Shown here in pieces: positions 1 through 11,471 of a stretch of 64,000 nucleotides of DNA (the first letter of the stretch is position 1; the number at the start of each line of letters is the position of its first letter). The notes beneath the pieces are model-generated. The model was not told the DNA's origin, searched no databases, and saw only the letters and a list, made by a program, of their open reading frames with translations. This stretch comes from Hibiscus mutabilis (Eukaryota > Streptophyta > Magnoliopsida > Malvales > Malvaceae): positions 2,728,001 to 2,792,000 of the forward strand of contig CM033726.1 in NCBI GenBank assembly GCA_019671005.1. Reading direction: 5' to 3'. A program made the translations under genes and the position numbers.

Positions 1-829
1 ATGGTTTGCTGCTCATTTCTATTGAATTTCTTTTATGTTCTTCAATTTTTGTGAATTTATTATCAGAAAATTTTATTTGTTTACATAAAAGTCATCCATA
101 GGCCATTAAAACCCAGGAGCCTTCTTTGCCTATATGGTTTAAGTTTGTATCAAATGCTTCAAACAAACCAGTGCAAAATCTGTCGCCGTGACCGTGGTCG
201 TTGTAAGTGAATCAAAAGTGCTATGTTTTGTCATCATTTTCTCGGAAAAGTAAGGTTAATCCTGGCTTTTAATACTCTTGGAAGAAACAGAGGGCATTTT
301 TCCATTTTAGGTGTTGTAGAAATCCCAAAAATAGAAAAAAAAAATCATCAAACTTTGAGATAAAAACTAAAGATTACAAAGAAGAAAAGAGTGAAAAAGA
401 TGAAAAAAAAAGCTAAGATTTTCGTATATTCTTTGTGTTCATCGCCACCGAAAAAATGCTTTGATTTTAACACGTTGTTAATCTGCTATCTATAACTCTT
501 CTTCTTTAGCTTGTAGATTCTGGAGATCGCCATTAGCTAACTAAGACAAAAATGGAGAAGAAACAAAGTTGGAAAACATAGTTTTCAAGAAAAAGAAGAA
601 GAATGATGTTTTCAGTGTTTATCTTTTGTTCTCGATTGATGTGTCATTCTTGTATTAATATTTTATTATTTATTTAATCCAAATCATAACGATGTTCGAT
701 ATTTAACGGTGGAGTGATAAAAAATATAATGTTAAAAGTTCAGTGAGTAAATTGATCGTTTTAAAAGTTCAGCAATAAAATATGTCAAAAAGCAAGGTTG
801 ATTGAGTGATGATTAAAGTATTTTACCCA
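1..829. other. AT-rich spacer, no gene recognised
   Basis: No convincing coding region. A short exon-like patch around 100-215 ends in a plausible plus-strand splice donor (GTAAGTG near 204). It could be the edge of a gene lying mostly outside the window, but the peptide is not recognisable. Confidence 0.3.
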
Positions 830-1512
830 TATTTTTATTTATCTACATTATGAATGTGATAAAATCTTATCCTTATAATATTACGGATTACCAGGGACAT
901 AACTATATTGTTCCTCAGAGGATTTGCCCCCAAATTTTGTTACTATAAAATACAATAGAATTATTTACTTATTTACAGTTACAAAAATTATAGAAAGAGT
1001 TTGGGGAAAATTAAATTTAAAAAAAATGTAGGGTTAAATTAAAAATTTTAGAAATTTTGAGGGTTTAACAAAAAAAAATTAATACTTTTGAGAGATTTAA
1101 TGAGAATTTTTAAAATTATAAAAAAATTAATTAAAAATATTAAAATTTTAAAGATTAATATAAATTTTTAAAAAATTGAGGGGCCAAATTATTTATTTTT
1201 TAATTTTAAGAGTCAAAATATAATTTTCTAAAATTTTTGAGTGCCATGGCCCCCAGGTCTCCACAAATTTCTGCCCCGCTTATTTAAACATTAATTGTCA
1301 ATTCATTTGAACTTTGTCTCATTTATTTTTGTAGTTAAATTAATTATACTTTATTTTCCTGATTTAGATTCCTGACTCTGCGGATTACATAATTTCAAAA
1401 TGAGAGCAAAAAAAAGAATAAAGAAACAAAAAGTTTTATTCACCTACATTATGATTGTGATGAAATCTTAGCCTTGTAGTATTACGGATTACCAGGGACA
1501 AAACTATATTTT
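830..1512. repeat. Degenerate repeat unit bounded by direct repeats
   Basis: Two imperfect direct repeats of about 75 bp, 830-908 and 1430-1512, both contain ATTACGGATTACCAGGGACA. They enclose a unit with a second, diverged copy at about 14545-14760, which shares the stretch around TTTGCCCCC and the following AT-rich text. The shared text is split in this copy by the insertion at 976-1278. Family unknown. Confidence 0.55.
976..1278. mobile_element. 303-bp insertion with 8-bp target-site duplication
   Basis: CTTATTTA occurs directly on both sides (968-975 and 1279-1286). The homologous stretch near 14600-14640 lacks the intervening 303 bp and reads through, which works as an in-window empty site. 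An 8-bp duplication would fit a hAT-type element, but clear terminal inverted repeats are not visible. The interior is very AT-rich with short GGGGCC / GGCCCCC patches near its right end. Confidence 0.6.
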
Positions 1513-1671
1513 CAGGTACGGTTTAAAGATTTAAGAGGTCATGTGCAATTTAATAAAATAGGGTCCTAAATTTATAATAATTTTTAAATAAAGTTTTATT
1601 AATAAAAAATGTTAGATTACTCTCTTAAGCAACATAAAAATGACTTCCAAACATCTAAAAGTCTAACATTT

Positions 1672-2174
1672 TCACTTAAAAAGTGATGTTATTCTTGCAT
1701 ATTTTGAAGTAAAATTATCTACAATGTTTTCGATATCAACTTCTTCTAAAATATCAGTCTCGATTGCCATCAAAACAAGTCTATTTAGTCTTTCTTGTGA
1801 CATAGTTGTTTGTTAGTAAGGTTCACAAACTTCAAATTTGAAAAGTTTCGTTATGCAGAAACAACAATAATAAGATTAGTCAATAAAACTCTATATGCAA
1901 TTGTCACATTTAGGAAGCAATTAAAACGTTTTAAAAACTTTAATAAATTCATTGCTCTTATTTTTTTCTTGGGTAAAAGCTCTCTAAGTAATTTCAGCTC
2001 AACAAATAACTCATTTCTATCAACATTAGATAACACATCTTTCCTAAGAGCATTTTCAAAATTATTACAATAAGATTTGAGATTAACGTCATCCAATAAA
2101 TATAATTTATCATAATGATGTAGTCGCCTAATTTTATCTGACCCCGTGTATATATGTATTATTATTAAAACCAA
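1672..2174 (-). pseudogene. hAT-family transposase remnant (C-terminal dimerisation region)
   Basis: The minus-strand reading contains NELFVELKLLRELL, then FLKRF and IAYRVLLTN. A later segment starts MSQERLNRL and ends ARITSLFK before a stop. This order matches the C-terminal dimerisation region of plant hAT transposases of the ZMYM1-like type (ELKLLR, then IAxRxLLTxPVTVASxERSFSKLK, then MSQERL). The copy is broken by an in-frame stop directly after VVSA, where the family has a Glu, and by at least one frameshift before MSQERL. The N-terminal BED/TTF zinc-finger and catalytic regions are absent, so it is a truncated fossil. Confidence 0.78.
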
Positions 2175-2750
2175 TAAGTAAAAAATCTAAAAAGAGTCCA
2201 TTAAAAAATATAAAAAAAGTTTATAAAAAATAAAAAAAGAGAGTTCATTAAACAATAAAGGCGTATTCGGCCTTTTTTTATATATCTCATTTTTATTTTT
2301 AATTATATCATTATTAATGTATTTCTTACAGATCACACATCAAACACAATACAACTTTGTTACACACAAAAAATTCAAGAGCAATACAAGTGATGGTGAT
2401 TTCTTTGAGGTATTTTTACCCAAACACTGTTTCTTTATATTTTTTTCATTCTTTCTCTTTTGTCATTTGGTTTCGAATAAGGAGGTAAAATGGGAGCGGG
2501 TTCTCCTTAATTGAAGTTTTTTGGAGAGCCCACCATCACCGACGAATGAAGACGACACCACCACCAGAGCAAGGGCAGTAGCGGCGGCACACTGTCGGCG
2601 TGCAGTGGTCGATGTCCAGCAACAACTGCAGCAGCGGTGGTACTATATAGTTCTGGGTTCGGCCCGTACTCCACATTCACGAGATTGCGCTTCGGTCCCA
2701 CTGTTTGCAATTTCCTTACTCTAGTCCCTCTTTAATTTTTTTTTAAATTT
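2175..2750. other. Spacer with GC-rich patch left of the copia insertion
   Basis: No gene. About 2520-2710 is noticeably GC-rich and resembles LTR or leader text. It may belong to the same old gypsy-type element seen at 12817-14190, into which the copia element inserted. Short open frames here on both strands have no recognisable domain. Confidence 0.35.
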
Positions 2751-2755
2751 AGTTC

Positions 2756-4123
2756 TGTTATGATGATCAATCAATGTGGATGTTAGCCAAGAGGGGGTGA
2801 ATTGGCAATTTTAAAAGTTTTGAAGCTAATGGAAAAAGATAAGCAAAGGGACACAATGATTTATAGTGGTTCAAGCTTCTAACAAGCTCTATGTCCACAA
2901 CCTTAGCTTCCTACTAAGGATTTTCAACCAATTTCACTATGAAATTCTTCCCCTTTTCTAGGCTAAGGAGGCAACCGTTACAAGTTCAAGCTTTCTACCC
3001 AAAGCTTTGAACCAAACACTCTTGAATACAAAGAAAGAAATTGTAAATGTACAAAAGCCCTCACAAGGTAAATATTTTCCCAATTTACAAGAACACTCAA
3101 CCCCAAACTTGAAATAAAGATTACAAAGGATTACACAAGTTGGGTACAAGGATTTGACTTTTTGAGCACAAGGGTTGGATTTTGCTTGAGTACTTAAATG
3201 TTGTTCAATGGAGTTTCATTAGTTGTTGCTGCTGCATTGGAGACTTGTATTTATACCCTCTTATTGAATTCTAGTTGTTTAGGTGGTTGAAGTCATCAAT
3301 AGAGCCATTGGGGACCATTTTTCTCGCAATAAATGTAGTCTGGTGAACAACCGTATCGGTATATGAAGGTCTGTATCAATACATGTTACAACAAAAATAT
3401 AGTCGTTGCGTATAGGCGTATCGATACGCGGGAGGCCGTATCGAAACGGTTATAGTGTAAAATAGGTGCTTATCGAAACGGCAAAGGTCGTATTGGTACG
3501 AATTTTGCTCACTGAAATCTTGGATAAAAAAGTGTATCGGTACGCCTAGGGGCGTATCGGTATGGGTTAACCGAAATTTAAATTTTGATGATTCCAATAA
3601 CTGACAAGCAACGGTCGAAAAATTTAATGCAAAGATCTTTGAATATCTTGACAAACTGTATCGGTATGGGGTTAACTGAATTGGTACGTTTTGAAATTTC
3701 TTAAATCCAAATTTCAAATCGTATCGAAACATAATGTACCATATTGGTATGAGTATAAATTTCTTAAACCCAGATTTCAAACCGTATCGAAACGGGTGTG
3801 AACTGTATCGAAACTCTAAGCTTAAAACGCTTGCCAGATGAATGTCGTATCGAAACAGGCTGAATCGTATCGGTACGCTTTGCAAAAGCAAATTCGAGTG
3901 GCCAATTTTCGTATCGAAACACCAAGGGGTGTATCGATACGTCTGGACGTGATTGTGTAGTTTGGCTTGAAAACACTTAGAAAATTTTTGGGTTTAAGTT
4001 TTGGACTTCAAAGAAATTTTTTATTGTCATTTTGTGAGACTTTTGAGTACTTAAAAATTTATTTTCTTTTTCAATTTAATCCTTAGATAATTTGTTATAT
4101 CAAAATCAAACATAGGTTTTACA
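2756..4123 (-). repeat. 3' LTR of the copia element (1368 bp)
   Basis: Aligns along its length with 11474-12811. It carries a 30-bp stretch (about 3275-3304) absent from the other LTR and many substitutions relative to it. A TATA box (TATAAATA on the minus strand, 3247-3254) is retained. About 18 copies of a CGTATCGNNACG-like motif lie between 3350 and 3941, several decayed at CpG positions. Confidence 0.93.
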
Positions 4124-4138
4124 ATCTCCCCCCTTTTT
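4124..4138 (-). promoter_or_regulatory. Polypurine tract of the copia element
   Basis: On the element strand the bases next to the 3' LTR read as an A/G run (AAAAAGGGGGGAGAT). This is the usual position and composition of the plus-strand primer for retroelement reverse transcription. Confidence 0.85.
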
Positions 4139-4574
4139 GATATAACAAAACCAAATGAAAATTTTTAAGTATCTTAAATAAAACTTTGAAAATTTACTCC
4201 CCTTTTAGTTTAAGGCTATATAAAAAAATTTGACACTTTAAATCTTCTCCCCCTTTTTGTTAGATCAAAATCAATCCATAGGTAAACAATAATAACTACA
4301 AGCAATTTAAATAGGCAACATAAGCATTAAACTTCAAATCATAGTTCAAGCAACATAATTCAATCCAACTCAAATCCTAAAAAACATAAACCAAATAAAA
4401 ATCAAAGCATAGGAGTTCATAAAAACATAAAATAAAGGTGCATAACTTAAATCCTAATATGATATGCTATGAGATGCAAAATGCCTAAGAGTTCATTCCA
4501 TCATCTTCATCGTCTTCATCTTCTTCGTCCCCATCCTCATCAACATTTGTGGCCGGAAGTCCATGGGATTGACG

Positions 4575-5680
4575 TCATTCACCATGAAAGGCGTTAAGAG
4601 TGATGTCCATAGATGTGTGTCGATTTTTAATAGCCGCTACTCTTTCCTCCAAGGATGTGAAGCGTGTGTCAAATGCGGCAAACCCGGAAGCAATGTTGGT
4701 GTTCAAAGTGGTGAATTGCCCATTGAGGTATGTCATGAGAGCATCAAGATTTTGTTGGGCCATCGAAGCTTGTGGAATAGGAGCTTCTTGAAGAGCCACC
4801 ATCGGATCGGTATTCCGAATCCATTCTTCATTGTAATAGGTAAACTTTGCACGACGGAGAGAACGATCATCAATTAGATCCGTGAGAGGTTCTGGAAGAT
4901 CGTATGAACAATCAATACCCATCTTATGGAAGATATAACTAAAAGTCGTGCCATATATGAAGGATGTAACCATGGTGCTGTGGCGATGTTGGACAAGAAA
5001 GATGATCTCGGAGAACATAATCTGAGCAAGGTTGGGTCGCTTCTCCTCACAAAAGCATCGAAGCCAAAAATCAACGACTTGGCGAATGGTAGAGTATTTC
5101 CCACCGGATGGACGAAACCACCAAGCGATTATGAGGTGTAATATGCGATCATAGGCATCAAGAACAGTCACCGAACCACTAAGGACGTATCCTAACTCAC
5201 GTTCATCATCTATTCCCGTATCCTCAAGACCCAAAAAATTTGCTAAAACACTTGAATAAATTCAAAATTTTTTACCCATCGAAATTTCTTACCCATTAAG
5301 TAAGATTCAATTGCAATGACCAAAGTTCGTTTTTCGTTGTAAATACACAGAGCGTTGGAATAGAAGATCAAAACAAGATTTCTGTCTAAAATCCTATGTA
5401 TACTTAAAAAACTCATAAATTTCCAATTGTGCATTAAATGAAGATATTTGAATTTAAATCTTTCTGAGGATAAAAACGGGATTGAAGTAACACGCTCGGG
5501 GATAATTTTGTAACTTTGGTATTCTTTAAAATATTCCATGGTGTATGGAAATTGAGGTTCATTAAAACAGTTTTGATAAATGTGGGTAAGATTGGGTCTA
5601 TTACCAATATGATCGGTAAGAGGACGTTGAGGATTTGAACTAGAGGCAATGTCTTTTCGTGCTCGTTTCTTAGGGGCCAT
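4575..5680 (-). pseudogene. Extra 3' ORF of the copia element (ORF3, env-position), broken
   Basis: Lies between RNase H and the 3' LTR, where env-like or accessory ORFs of SIRE-type elements sit. The first part (5243-5680) starts MAPKKRARKD, a basic nuclear-localisation-like N terminus. A second open frame (4575-5234) continues in another frame and ends in a heptad-like region (LDALMTYLNGQFTTLN...). The style recalls the 'putative plant transposon protein' domain found in plant retroelement ORFs; that is recall, not a search. No signal peptide or clear transmembrane segment is visible, so an envelope role is not supported. A frameshift near 5235-5243 splits it. Confidence 0.6.
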
Positions 5681-5699
5681 AATCTGAAAACAAAATCAA

Positions 5700-6625
5700 A
5701 CAAAAAATGATGTATGCATAAATCAATACATTCGATCCAAAAAGTAATCCAATAATCAAGGTATTGTTAAAAAAATTATACAATATAGTTTAGAAACATA
5801 TACAAGTATAAAAATAATTTTTGGTAAAAGAAAACTTCAAAAAACAGTGTTAAAATATACGATATAATTTTATATTCGAATCAAAAAGTTTCAGATTTGA
5901 AACAGTTTTTACAAAAATATTGAAAACTATACTATATAGGTTCTAAATCTATAATTATAGTACAAAATCAGTGTATATATATGTACGAAAATTGAAAAGA
6001 AAAAGTTACGGTTTATACCATGAAGTTGAGATTTAGGATGAATGAAGAGATTTGGATGCACAAACTTGATGATTTTAGCCTGAGTTTGATGTAAAAACTA
6101 AAAGTCCTCAAGAATTTTGAAGATTGGTGTGAGAAAAAGTGAGGGATTGAGAGGATTTTATAGAAGATTTTCGAGTTAGGGTTTTAAAATAAAGTTGGTA
6201 TTTGAGTTAAAGTGAAAAACCTTTATTTAATGCCCTTAAAACTGCCCAGCGTGAACGCGTACCGATACGCCAATGTGGCGTATCGAACCCAGTACCGAAA
6301 CGCCTATACAACCGTTTTGATACGCGACCCGTACCGGTACATATAAACCTGTACTGAAATGATTGTAAATGACCTGTATCGATACGCAGAACACCGTATC
6401 GACACGCATGTGCTAGAAATATTAATTTTGGCTGCAGGTTGCTCAAAAAATGATTTTTTAATTGAATCGAAATACATGTGAATGATATGAGAACATCATG
6501 TATAAGCATAAATAGATGCATACTCCCCCTAGCAACAAGCATATATGTATATAGGAGCAAAATCACAAAAGCAATCAATCAAACAAATTTAAGCATATTT
6601 TTAAGAACAAAAGAGGCTCTAAGGG
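5700..6625 (-). other. Non-coding internal region of the copia element
   Basis: Separates RNase H from ORF3. It is AT-rich except for 6240-6405, which contains about eight more copies of the near-palindromic motif seen in the LTRs. No open frame of substance. Confidence 0.6.
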
Positions 6626-8100
6626 TCAAGGGAGGTTGGTTAAGCCTAACTCTCTCCTAAGAGACCAAAAACGCTCTTTGTTTAATGGTTTGGTAAAAAT
6701 ATCCGCTAATTGGTTCAATGTGTCTACATATTCTAGAACTACATCATTTTTCAAGACATGATCTCAAATGAAATGATGCCTTATTTCTAGGTGTTTGGTT
6801 CTAGAATATTGGATGGGATTCTTAGTGAGACAAATTGCACTAGTGTTGTCACACCTAATGGGGATGGTACCTACGTCAATTCCATAATCTAAGTTGTTGC
6901 TTCATCCAAAGGACTTGAGCACAGCAACTCCCTACGGATATGTATTCGGCTTCGGTGGTAGATAATGCTACACTATTTTGCTTCTTAGAAAACCAAGATA
7001 TGAGCATACTACATAGGAATTGACATGTGCCGGATGTGCTCTTTCTATCTATCTTAAAAACCCCATAATCCGCATCCGAGAAGGCATGTAGGTTAAAGGA
7101 AGACTCTCTAGGATACCAAAGACCTAAACAAGGTGTATCTCTAAGGTACATAAAAATTCTCTTAACGGCTATAAGGTGTGATTCTCTAGGACTAGTTTGA
7201 AATCTAGCACACAAGCAAATACTAAACATAATGTCGGGTCTATTTGCGGTGAGATAAAGCAAAGATCCAATCATAGAGTGATAAAGCTTTAAATCTACAC
7301 ACTTACCTCCTTCATCTTTGTCAAGCTTTGTGGAAGAACTCATTGGAGTGGCTTGAGGTTTCACATTCTCCAAGCCAAACTTCTTGAGCATGTCCTTGAT
7401 GTACTTAGCTTGATTGATGAAGATGCAGTTCTTCCTTTGCTTAATTTGGAGCCCCAAGAAGAATGAGAGCTCCCCCATCATGCTCATCTAAAACTCACCT
7501 TGCATCAACTTAGCAAAATCTTGGCAAAATAATGCATTAGTAGAACCAAAAATTATATCATCAACGTATATTTGAACTACTAAAATGTCTTTGCCAATTC
7601 TTTTAATAAAGAGTGTAGTGTCCACCTTTCCTTTATTAAAACCTTTTCAATTAAAGAACTTGATAATCTTTCATACCAAGCTCTAGGAGCTTGTTTCAAA
7701 CCATATAAAGCTTTAGAAAGTTTAAAAACATGGTTTGGGTAATTTGGATCTTCAAAATCGGGTGGTTGTTCTACATACACTTCTTCATTAATAAAACCAT
7801 TTTAAAATGCACTTTTTACATCCATTTGAAAGAGCTTAAATTCATGATAACATGCAAATGCTAAAAGCATCATAATGGCTTCCATTCTAGCTACGGGGGC
7901 ATAGGTTTCATCAAAATCGATTCCCTCTCCTTGAGTGTAACCTTGAGCAACAAGTTTAGCCTTGTTTCTCACTATGTTACCACTCTCATCTAGTTTGTTT
8001 CCATAAACTCATTTAGTTCCTATAGTAGATTTATCACTAGGCCTATCAACTAATGTCTAAAGTTGACTCATCTCAAATTGGTTTAATTCCTCTTACATGG
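6626..8100 (-). pseudogene. copia reverse transcriptase and RNase H, frameshifted
   Basis: On the minus strand the RT palm segment (FKLSKALYGLKQAPRAWYE) and the active-site YVDD (codons at 7557-7568) are intact, but they lie in different frames, with a stop between YVDD and the following MSMMGELSFFLGL block. RNase H follows with the acidic motifs SDADY and TEAEYI. Its C-terminal part (LADIFTKPL, ending GLTNLP) is in another frame after a break near 6880. An extra stop interrupts RT near 7800. The domains are recognisable end to end but cannot give one protein. Confidence 0.88.
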
Positions 8101-9330
8101 TCATTATCCAATAATCATCATTTAATGATTCTTTAACATTCTTAGGCTCTATGCATAAGATAAATGCTACATTACATACATTTTTAAGAGAAAGTCTAGT
8201 GGTTACCCCTTTGGATGGATTACCCAAAATTTCACCACCTTTGACATAGTTGTACTCTCTTGGGTAGCTCATTTCCTTTTCCTCTAGACTCGTGTCCTTC
8301 AAGGCTTCTAGAGGTGGTTCTTGTGCTTCTTCCTCTTTGGTTGGAAATTCATCCACCTTTGGTGTTTGTCCACCATTATTGGCTTCAAAAATCCCTACAT
8401 CATCATTATCACAAGAATCCTTCCTCGGAAGGAGGTTATCATCGAAAACCACATGAATCGACTCTTCAACAACCAAGGTTCTTTTATTAAATACACGATA
8501 GGCTTTAGAGTTTAAAGAATATCCTAGAAAAATAGCTTCATCACTTTTAGCATCAAATTTGCTTAGAGTGTCTTTTCCATTGTTTAAAACAAAACATCTA
8601 CAGCCAAATGGAAGAAAATAGCTAATGTTAGGCTTTTTGGATTTTAAAATCTCATAAGGAGTTTTCTTTAAAATAAGCCTAATCATTACTCTATTTATGA
8701 TGTAGCAAGAGTAGCTTCCGCCCAAAAATATTTTGACAAATTATTTTCACAAATCATGGTCATAGCCATTTCCTCTAAAGTTTGATTTTTCCTTACAACA
8801 ACCCCATTTTGTTGAGGTGTTCTAGGAGCTGAAAATTTGTGGCTAATACCATTTTGAGTTACAAAAATCCTCAAAACCTAAATTTTGAAATTCGGTGCCA
8901 TGGTCACTTCGAATGTGAGAAATATTTTGACCAAGGTCATTTTGAGTGATTTTTGAAAATGTGATGAATTTTTCTAAAGCCTCATCTTTTGTACTTAAGA
9001 ATAAAACCCAAGTGTATCTAGAGAAATCATCAGCTAAAACATATGCATATGATTTTCTACCCAAGCTAGTAGTTCTAATAGGACCAAAGAAATCCATATG
9101 GATCAATTGTAAAACTCTACTAGTTGAAACACCATTAATAGGTTTGAAAGAAACTCTTTTATGTTTGCCTTTTGCACAAGTATCACAAATTTTATCATTT
9201 GAAAACTTTATTTTAGGCAAACCTCTAACTAGATCTTTTGAAACCAATTTTTCTAAAACACCCATGCTTGCATGCCTTAATTTTCTATGCCATAACCATG
9301 AATCATGCTTATCATTTGCAACAAAACATG
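8093..9330 (-). pseudogene. copia integrase, catalytic glutamate lost
   Basis: Contains the zinc-binding pre-integrase end (ICDTCAKGKHKR), the first two catalytic acids in LIHMDFFGP and RSDHGTEF, and the copia-typical C-terminal region (FGCRCFVLNNGKD, AIFLGYS). At the family's catalytic Glu position the codon at 8794-8796 reads GTA (Val), in context NGVVVRKN. Frameshifts split the domain near 8850 and 8730. The product would be catalytically dead even if translated. Confidence 0.88.
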
Positions 9331-9347
9331 CATGAGAAATGTGTATG

Positions 9348-9700
9348 TCATCGATGCACCATGTATATGTTTCCTATGCGATGACCCACAAGCGCAACTT
9401 TATTTGTTTCAATGTTTAAAATTTTGCAACTATTAGAATCAAAAACAACATTGAAACCTTTGCCACAAAATTGACTAATGCTTAAAAGATTATGTTTAAG
9501 ACCACTGACATATAGAACATTTTCAATAAGTACAGAGGAGTGATTACCGATGAAACCCATTCCTTCAACTTGACCTTTGGAGTTGTCACCAAATATCACC
9601 AATCCTCATATTTTTAGCTCAAGTTCCACAAATCTACTCTTGTCGTCGGTCATATGTCTTGAGCATCTACTATTAAAGAACCACGAATTTGCACTTGAAG
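9348..9700 (-). pseudogene. copia aspartic protease, active site mutated
   Basis: The block VIFGDNSKGQVEGMG through LLSISQFC is the typical copia protease/pre-integrase stretch. The usual active-site triplet Asp-Ser-Gly is here Asn-Ser-Arg (context NSRCSRHMTDD). The codon at 9672-9674 is AAT and that at 9666-9668 is AGA; both are one G-to-A step from the functional codon on the element strand. A stop also lies between the active site and the FGDN block. Confidence 0.85.
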
Positions 9701-9762
9701 CTTTGGCCTTGTAGCAATGCCCCATACAAACAAGGATTAATTCTTGATTTTTGGTACCCAAA

Positions 9763-11414
9763 TCATTTTGGGTCCATGAGTATTAGCTCCCAAATACTTG
9801 GTTCCCTTAGGAATCCAAGATGCAATAGCCTTAAGATTGTTAGAAGTGACAAGTTCCTTAGGAACCCAAACACTTCTAATTCTCTTACCTTTAGAGGTCC
9901 TTTGGAAGCCTCTTTTTTGTGGTTGCCAAAGTTTCTTTTAACATAGTTGGGTTTTGAAAATTGCCTCTTTTCAAAATTTGATTTCCCAACATTGTTTAAG
10001 GAAGCTTTGAGATCATTTACCTCCTTGAGGTAATGATCTTTTAACTCGGAAAGAAGGTTTTTTAGATCAATATTTTCTTTTTCAAAATATTTTTGATTAT
10101 CTAGTAAATCATTAACCTTCTCTTCAAGTTCCGAATTAGTCTTGATCAAAGAATCATTTTGATTTTTCAAATCGAAAATTATTTTCTTGTTTTTCAAAAA
10201 TGAATCTTTATATTTCAAAACTAATTCATTGTAAGCCTCTTGCAACTCATTATAATCTTCAAATAGTTCATCATAATCAAGATCATTAGATGAGTTGGAG
10301 GTTACCTTAGGATTCTCTTCATAGGCTATGAGACAAAGGTTGGCAACTTTTTGCTCCTCATCACTTGAAGACTCTTCATCGCTTCAAGTGGCTACATGGG
10401 CATTGTGCTTCATTTTCTTCTCGAATCTCTTCTTCTTGAGTTGAGGATAATCGATTTTGATGTGTTCTGACTTCTTACATTCGTAGCACACAATCGGATC
10501 ATTCTCTTCTTCTTTGTTCTTGTTCTTGAGATCCCTTTTACGGTTGAATTTCCTTCTTCAGTTGGATCTCATGAGCTGAGTGAATCGTTTGGCTATTATA
10601 GCCAATTCTTCGTCTTCCTCCTCACTTGAATCACTCTCTTCTTATGAAGCTTTGAGAGCGATTCTCATTTTCTTCTTCTCTATTTCCTTCTTCTCGACTT
10701 CCATTCATCCTTCTTCTTTTCATTCTCTCTTTCTTTCTTTATTATCTCATGGGTGAGAAGAGACTCCATGAGAGCATCGAGCTTTAGTGTCTTGAGATCT
10801 TTCGCTTCTATGATGGCCGTTCTTTTACCATCCCAAGACTCAGAAAGTGAGTAGAGTAGTTTCTGAACTAGTTTCACCTCCGGAATGACTTCTCCTAAAC
10901 CCTTGAGGCCATTTACAATAACAGAGAACCGTTCACACATTTTGGAGATATTTTCGTCCGGGTCCATCTTGAAATTCTCGTAGCTCAAATTAAGAAGTCC
11001 AATCTTGGTCTCATTAACTTCATTAGTGCCTTCGTAAATGATCTCTAGCTTATCCCAAATTTCTTTGGCACTTGAGCATGATGACATCTTGGAGTACTCA
11101 TCCGGTCCAATAGAACAAAATAGCATGTGCATTGCTTTGTCGTTGATTTGGAGCTTCTTCTGATCTTCATCGATCATCTCGTGCTTGGACTTTGAAACTA
11201 ACTGATCACATTCTCTCTTCATCGAGATTGTTTGTCCATCTTCCACTACATCCCATAGGAGGTAGTCATGTGATTTGATGAAAAACTTCATACGATTTTT
11301 CCAATAGGGATATTTATCCCTATTGAAGTATGGAGGTTTGGTGATAGATTGAAACTCGTATAAGTTGTTGCCATAGGTGGATGCCATGGCATTGACTTTG
11401 ATTGATTGGATCAC
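9763..11414 (-). pseudogene. copia gag: capsid-like region, zinc knuckle, coiled coil
   Basis: The main open frame (10680-11414, 244 codons) is a typical copia gag: PPYFNRDKYPYWKNRMKFF near the N terminus, then EIWDKLEIIYEGTNEV and a Lys/Glu-rich tail. A zinc knuckle follows at about 10447-10490 (CYECKKSEHIKIDYP), with Tyr in place of the fourth zinc ligand (codon 10447-10449). An in-frame stop near 10385 precedes a strongly predicted coiled coil (9763-10245: repeated Leu/Lys/Asn heptads). The likely start is the ATG at 11414 or the in-frame ATG 27 bases on. Frameshifted near 10680. Confidence 0.87.
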
Positions 11415-11460
11415 CTTCTAGGATCATCTCAATGGTTGTTAGACCTTCGATTGAGTGTAT

Positions 11461-11471
11461 CTCTGATACCA
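11461..11471 (-). promoter_or_regulatory. Primer-binding site, initiator Met tRNA
   Basis: On the element strand TGGTATCAGAG starts two bases after the 5' LTR. This is the standard complement of the 3' end of plant initiator Met tRNA used by most copia elements. Confidence 0.93.

Noticed and set aside
830..1512. Direct repeats as LTRs of a very small retrotransposon (TRIM)
   Set aside because: No TG...CA ends, PBS or PPT next to the repeats.
2507..2724. Overlapping frames on both strands in a GC-rich patch
   Set aside because: No domain, no start context, low-complexity Ala/Thr/Arg translation; likely retroelement leader text.
3376..3976. Open frames of 171 and 70 codons with repeated FRYG/VPIR words
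   Set aside because: They lie in the LTR and are the translation of the repeated CGTATCGNNACG motif, not a protein gene.
4575..5680. Envelope gene of an endogenous virus
   Set aside because: No signal peptide, membrane anchor or cleavage site visible; only the position is env-like.
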